NCBI GenBank assembly: GCA_020061725.1
Contig: JAGUXS010000034.1
Coordinates: forward strand, 1 to 7,678
Source of the DNA: Patescibacteria group bacterium
GTDB lineage: Bacteria; Patescibacteriota; Patescibacteriia; UBA2591; PGYQ01
Reading direction: 5' to 3'
Length of the DNA stretch: 7,678 nucleotides
Position 1 is the first letter of the stretch. Every line of letters begins with the position of its first letter. Positions 6,921 to 7,678 of this stretch are shown piece by piece. The notes under the pieces were generated by a model. The model saw nothing but the letters and a program-made list of their open reading frames with translations. It was not told the DNA's origin and searched no databases. Position numbers and translations under genes: made by a program.

Positions 6921-6960
6921 ATTTTTCAAAAAGCTTTAAAATTTTTTCTTTTTGAAAAAT
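6921..6960. terminator. 13-bp inverted repeat after the Cas2-like gene
   Basis: ATTTTTCAAAAAG (6921-6933) pairs perfectly with CTTTTTGAAAAAT (6948-6960) around a 14-nt AT-rich loop. On the minus strand it begins 4 nt after the stop codon of the winged-helix/Cas2-like gene and lies about 60 bp before the S41 start. That position fits a transcription terminator. The stem is weak (two G-C pairs) and lacks a clean T-run on its far side, so the role is inferred from position. Confidence 0.45.
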
Positions 6961-6964
6961 TTCT

Positions 6965-7510
6965 TTAACAGTTAAAAATAAAAACATAAGAAGTAAGATT
7001 GTGATTATCTATTTCTTTTATTAAACTTTGAGGTAAAGGATATTTTCCTATAAAAACACTCTTTTGGAGAAGTTTAAATTCAAGCAAATAAAGTTCCTGA
7101 CGAAACCAATCTCTATAACTTCTCTTCTCTTCTGGAATATCAAAAATTACTATTCTAATTTCCTTATCCCATGGTTTTTTTAAAATACAATATCGATCCT
7201 CAATGTAAGTTGTAAGTTCTTTTCCTTTATTTGTTATAAAATAAATTTTTTTATTTGAATTATAATCAATAAGTTTTTGTTTTTTTAAACGATAAAGATT
7301 GGTTTTAATTGTATTTTTCTTCCATATTTCTTTTTTTGAATCAAGACCAAAAATTTCTCGCCAAAATTTTGCATTTGAATAATTTGATGGCAAAAAAGCG
7401 TCAAAGGTAATATAACCAACTTCTTTTAAACAAAATAAAATAAAACTCGCGGCATTTAAATCAAAATTTAAAATTTTTTTTGTAAAATTTATTTTTTTAA
7501 ATTCAATCAT
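6965..7510 (-). CDS. winged-helix protein with Cas2-like (PaaX-type) domain
   Basis: The 181-residue product has two parts. Residues about 17-102 look like a winged helix DNA-binding domain. A helix reads NTIKTNLYRLKKQKLIDY, followed by a wing KKIYFITNKGKEL. Residues about 113-181 match the Cas2-like ferredoxin fold of PaaX-type repressors. They read RIVIFDIPEEKRSYRDWF and then FKLLQKSVFIGKYPL, the same layout as Cas2, including the Asp (residue 124) at the end of strand one. Proteins of this design are common in CPR genomes and are often auto-named either PaaX regulator or Cas2. The ATG at 7508-7510 has no Shine-Dalgarno and only moderate A/T context. It is read away from two CRISPR-like repeats that start 90 bp upstream. 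It could be a transcriptional repressor, possibly of itself, or a Cas2-derived accessory. The domain call is good. The function is open. Confidence 0.75.
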   Translation of the reverse strand: MIEFKKINFTKKILNFDLNAASFILFCLKEVGYITFDAFLPSNYSNAKFWREIFGLDSKKEIWKKNTIKTNLYRLKKQKLIDYNSNKKIYFITNKGKELTTYIEDRYCILKKPWDKEIRIVIFDIPEEKRSYRDWFRQELYLLEFKLLQKSVFIGKYPLPQSLIKEIDNHNLTSYVFIFNC

Positions 7511-7537
7511 ATTTTAACAATACTCTAAAAATAAAAA

Positions 7538-7558
7538 ATGACAAGAATGATATGACAA
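7538..7558. promoter_or_regulatory. paired ATGACAA direct repeats, possible operator
   Basis: ATGACAA occurs at 7538-7544 and 7552-7558, 14 bp apart start to start, with a related AATGAT between them. They lie 28-48 bp upstream of the winged-helix gene and just downstream of its candidate promoter. That is where a self-binding repressor would act. The repeats are seen directly; the operator role is inference. Confidence 0.25.
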
Positions 7559-7570
7559 AAATTATTAAAA

Positions 7571-7598
7571 TTAATATTTATGTCGTACGAGACGTCAA
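7571..7598 (-). promoter_or_regulatory. candidate promoter for the Cas2-like gene
   Basis: On the minus strand, TTGACG (7593-7598) is followed after 16 bp by TATTAA (7571-7576), a fair vegetative promoter. It would give a leader of roughly 55-60 nt before the ATG at 7510. The -35 box sits 1 nt from the first 31-nt repeat, so the repeats and this promoter are physically linked. Confidence 0.3.
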
Positions 7599-7599
7599 C

Positions 7600-7630
7600 T
7601 TAAAGTTAGGGTACAAAATCGTACGCCTCG
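7600..7630. repeat. 31-nt direct repeat, copy 1
   Basis: The copy starts TTAAAGTTAGGG and ends CGTACGCCTCG. It is identical over all 31 nt to 7648-7678. It can fold: AGG-GTAC (7608-7614) pairs with GTAC-CCT (7621-7624 and 7626-7628) around an AAAATC loop with one bulged G at 7625. Its G+C is well above that of the surrounding DNA. Confidence 0.95.
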
Positions 7631-7647
7631 ACGAAAAATGAAACTCA

Positions 7648-7678
7648 TTAAAGTTAGGGTACAAAATCGTACGCCTCG
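7648..7678. repeat. 31-nt direct repeat, copy 2, at window end
   Basis: This is an exact copy of 7600-7630, offset by 48 bp. Its last base is the last base of the window, so its true right boundary and any further copies cannot be seen. The left boundary is clear because the bases before the two copies differ. Confidence 0.95.

Larger units (their letters stand above)
7600..7678. CRISPR. candidate CRISPR array edge, 31-nt repeats, 17-nt spacer
   Basis: Two identical hairpin-forming 31-nt repeats are separated by the 17-nt ACGAAAAATGAAACTCA. Perfect repeats around an unrelated gap, a hairpin in the repeat, an AT-rich leader-like stretch (7511-7599) and a Cas2-fold gene next door all fit a CRISPR array. 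The spacer is far shorter than the usual 28-40 nt. Spacers of about 17-19 nt are known for CPR type V-D (Cas12d/CasY) arrays, whose repeats are different in sequence and often end in AAGGC, which is not seen here. With only two copies, an ordinary 48-bp tandem repeat is equally possible. Confidence 0.4.

Noticed and set aside
1256..7510. Recoded UGA (code 25, as in Absconditabacteria/Gracilibacteria)
   Set aside because: All six intact genes reach full family length under the standard code without in-frame UGA. The absence of UGA stops (five TAA, one TAG) is too small a sample to argue otherwise.
7563..7594. Possible degenerate third repeat copy sharing CGTACGA and a TAAT-TTTAAT tail
   Set aside because: Identity is only about 60% with a gap, and it would leave a 5-nt interval rather than 17. 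The shared CGTACG is a palindrome that can recur by chance.

Overview
The window is an AT-rich stretch from a bacterium with short, tightly packed genes. All recognisable genes lie on the minus strand, so transcription runs from the right edge to the left. The gene content and style suggest a member of the Candidate Phyla Radiation (Patescibacteria). The pointers are a small winged-helix protein fused to a Cas2-like (PaaX-type) domain, Shine-Dalgarno-free starts, and bL9, CTP synthase and one lone F1 subunit packed together. This placement is inference from gene style and cannot be proven without a tree. Six intact genes end in TAA or TAG and run full length under the standard code.

Left region (1-1175) is mobile-element debris. 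Positions 1-70 look like the start of an IS481-type transposase that is already frameshifted and runs off the left edge. Next to it lies a 1026-bp insertion sequence (144-1169) with perfect 16-bp terminal inverted repeats and a 6-bp ATTATT duplication. Its IS982-like transposase is broken by three frameshifts, but the reading can be followed across all of them with the three acidic catalytic residues visible.

Middle region (1256-5440) holds the housekeeping genes. In transcription order they are ribosomal protein bL9 (rplI), CTP synthase (pyrG), F1 ATP synthase gamma (atpG), then a 213-bp gap and a NIF3-family protein. rplI, pyrG and atpG are spaced like one operon (38 and 25 bp gaps). The gap before the NIF3 gene holds a nested inverted repeat and a near-consensus promoter pointing the opposite way. 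Upstream of rplI are an S41 C-terminal processing protease with a membrane anchor and PDZ domain (5576-6859), and a 135-bp leader containing the only good Shine-Dalgarno-plus-ATG in the window, on a six-codon ORF.

Right region (6921-7678) is the most interesting. A 181-residue winged-helix/Cas2-like protein is transcribed away from two perfect 31-nt direct repeats separated by only 17 nt. The second repeat ends on the last base of the window. Each repeat can fold into a hairpin. A repeat of about 31 nt with 17-nt spacers would fit the unusually short-spacer CRISPR arrays known from CPR type V-D (Cas12d/CasY) loci. With two copies and no effector, cas1 or scoutRNA in view, this remains a candidate only.
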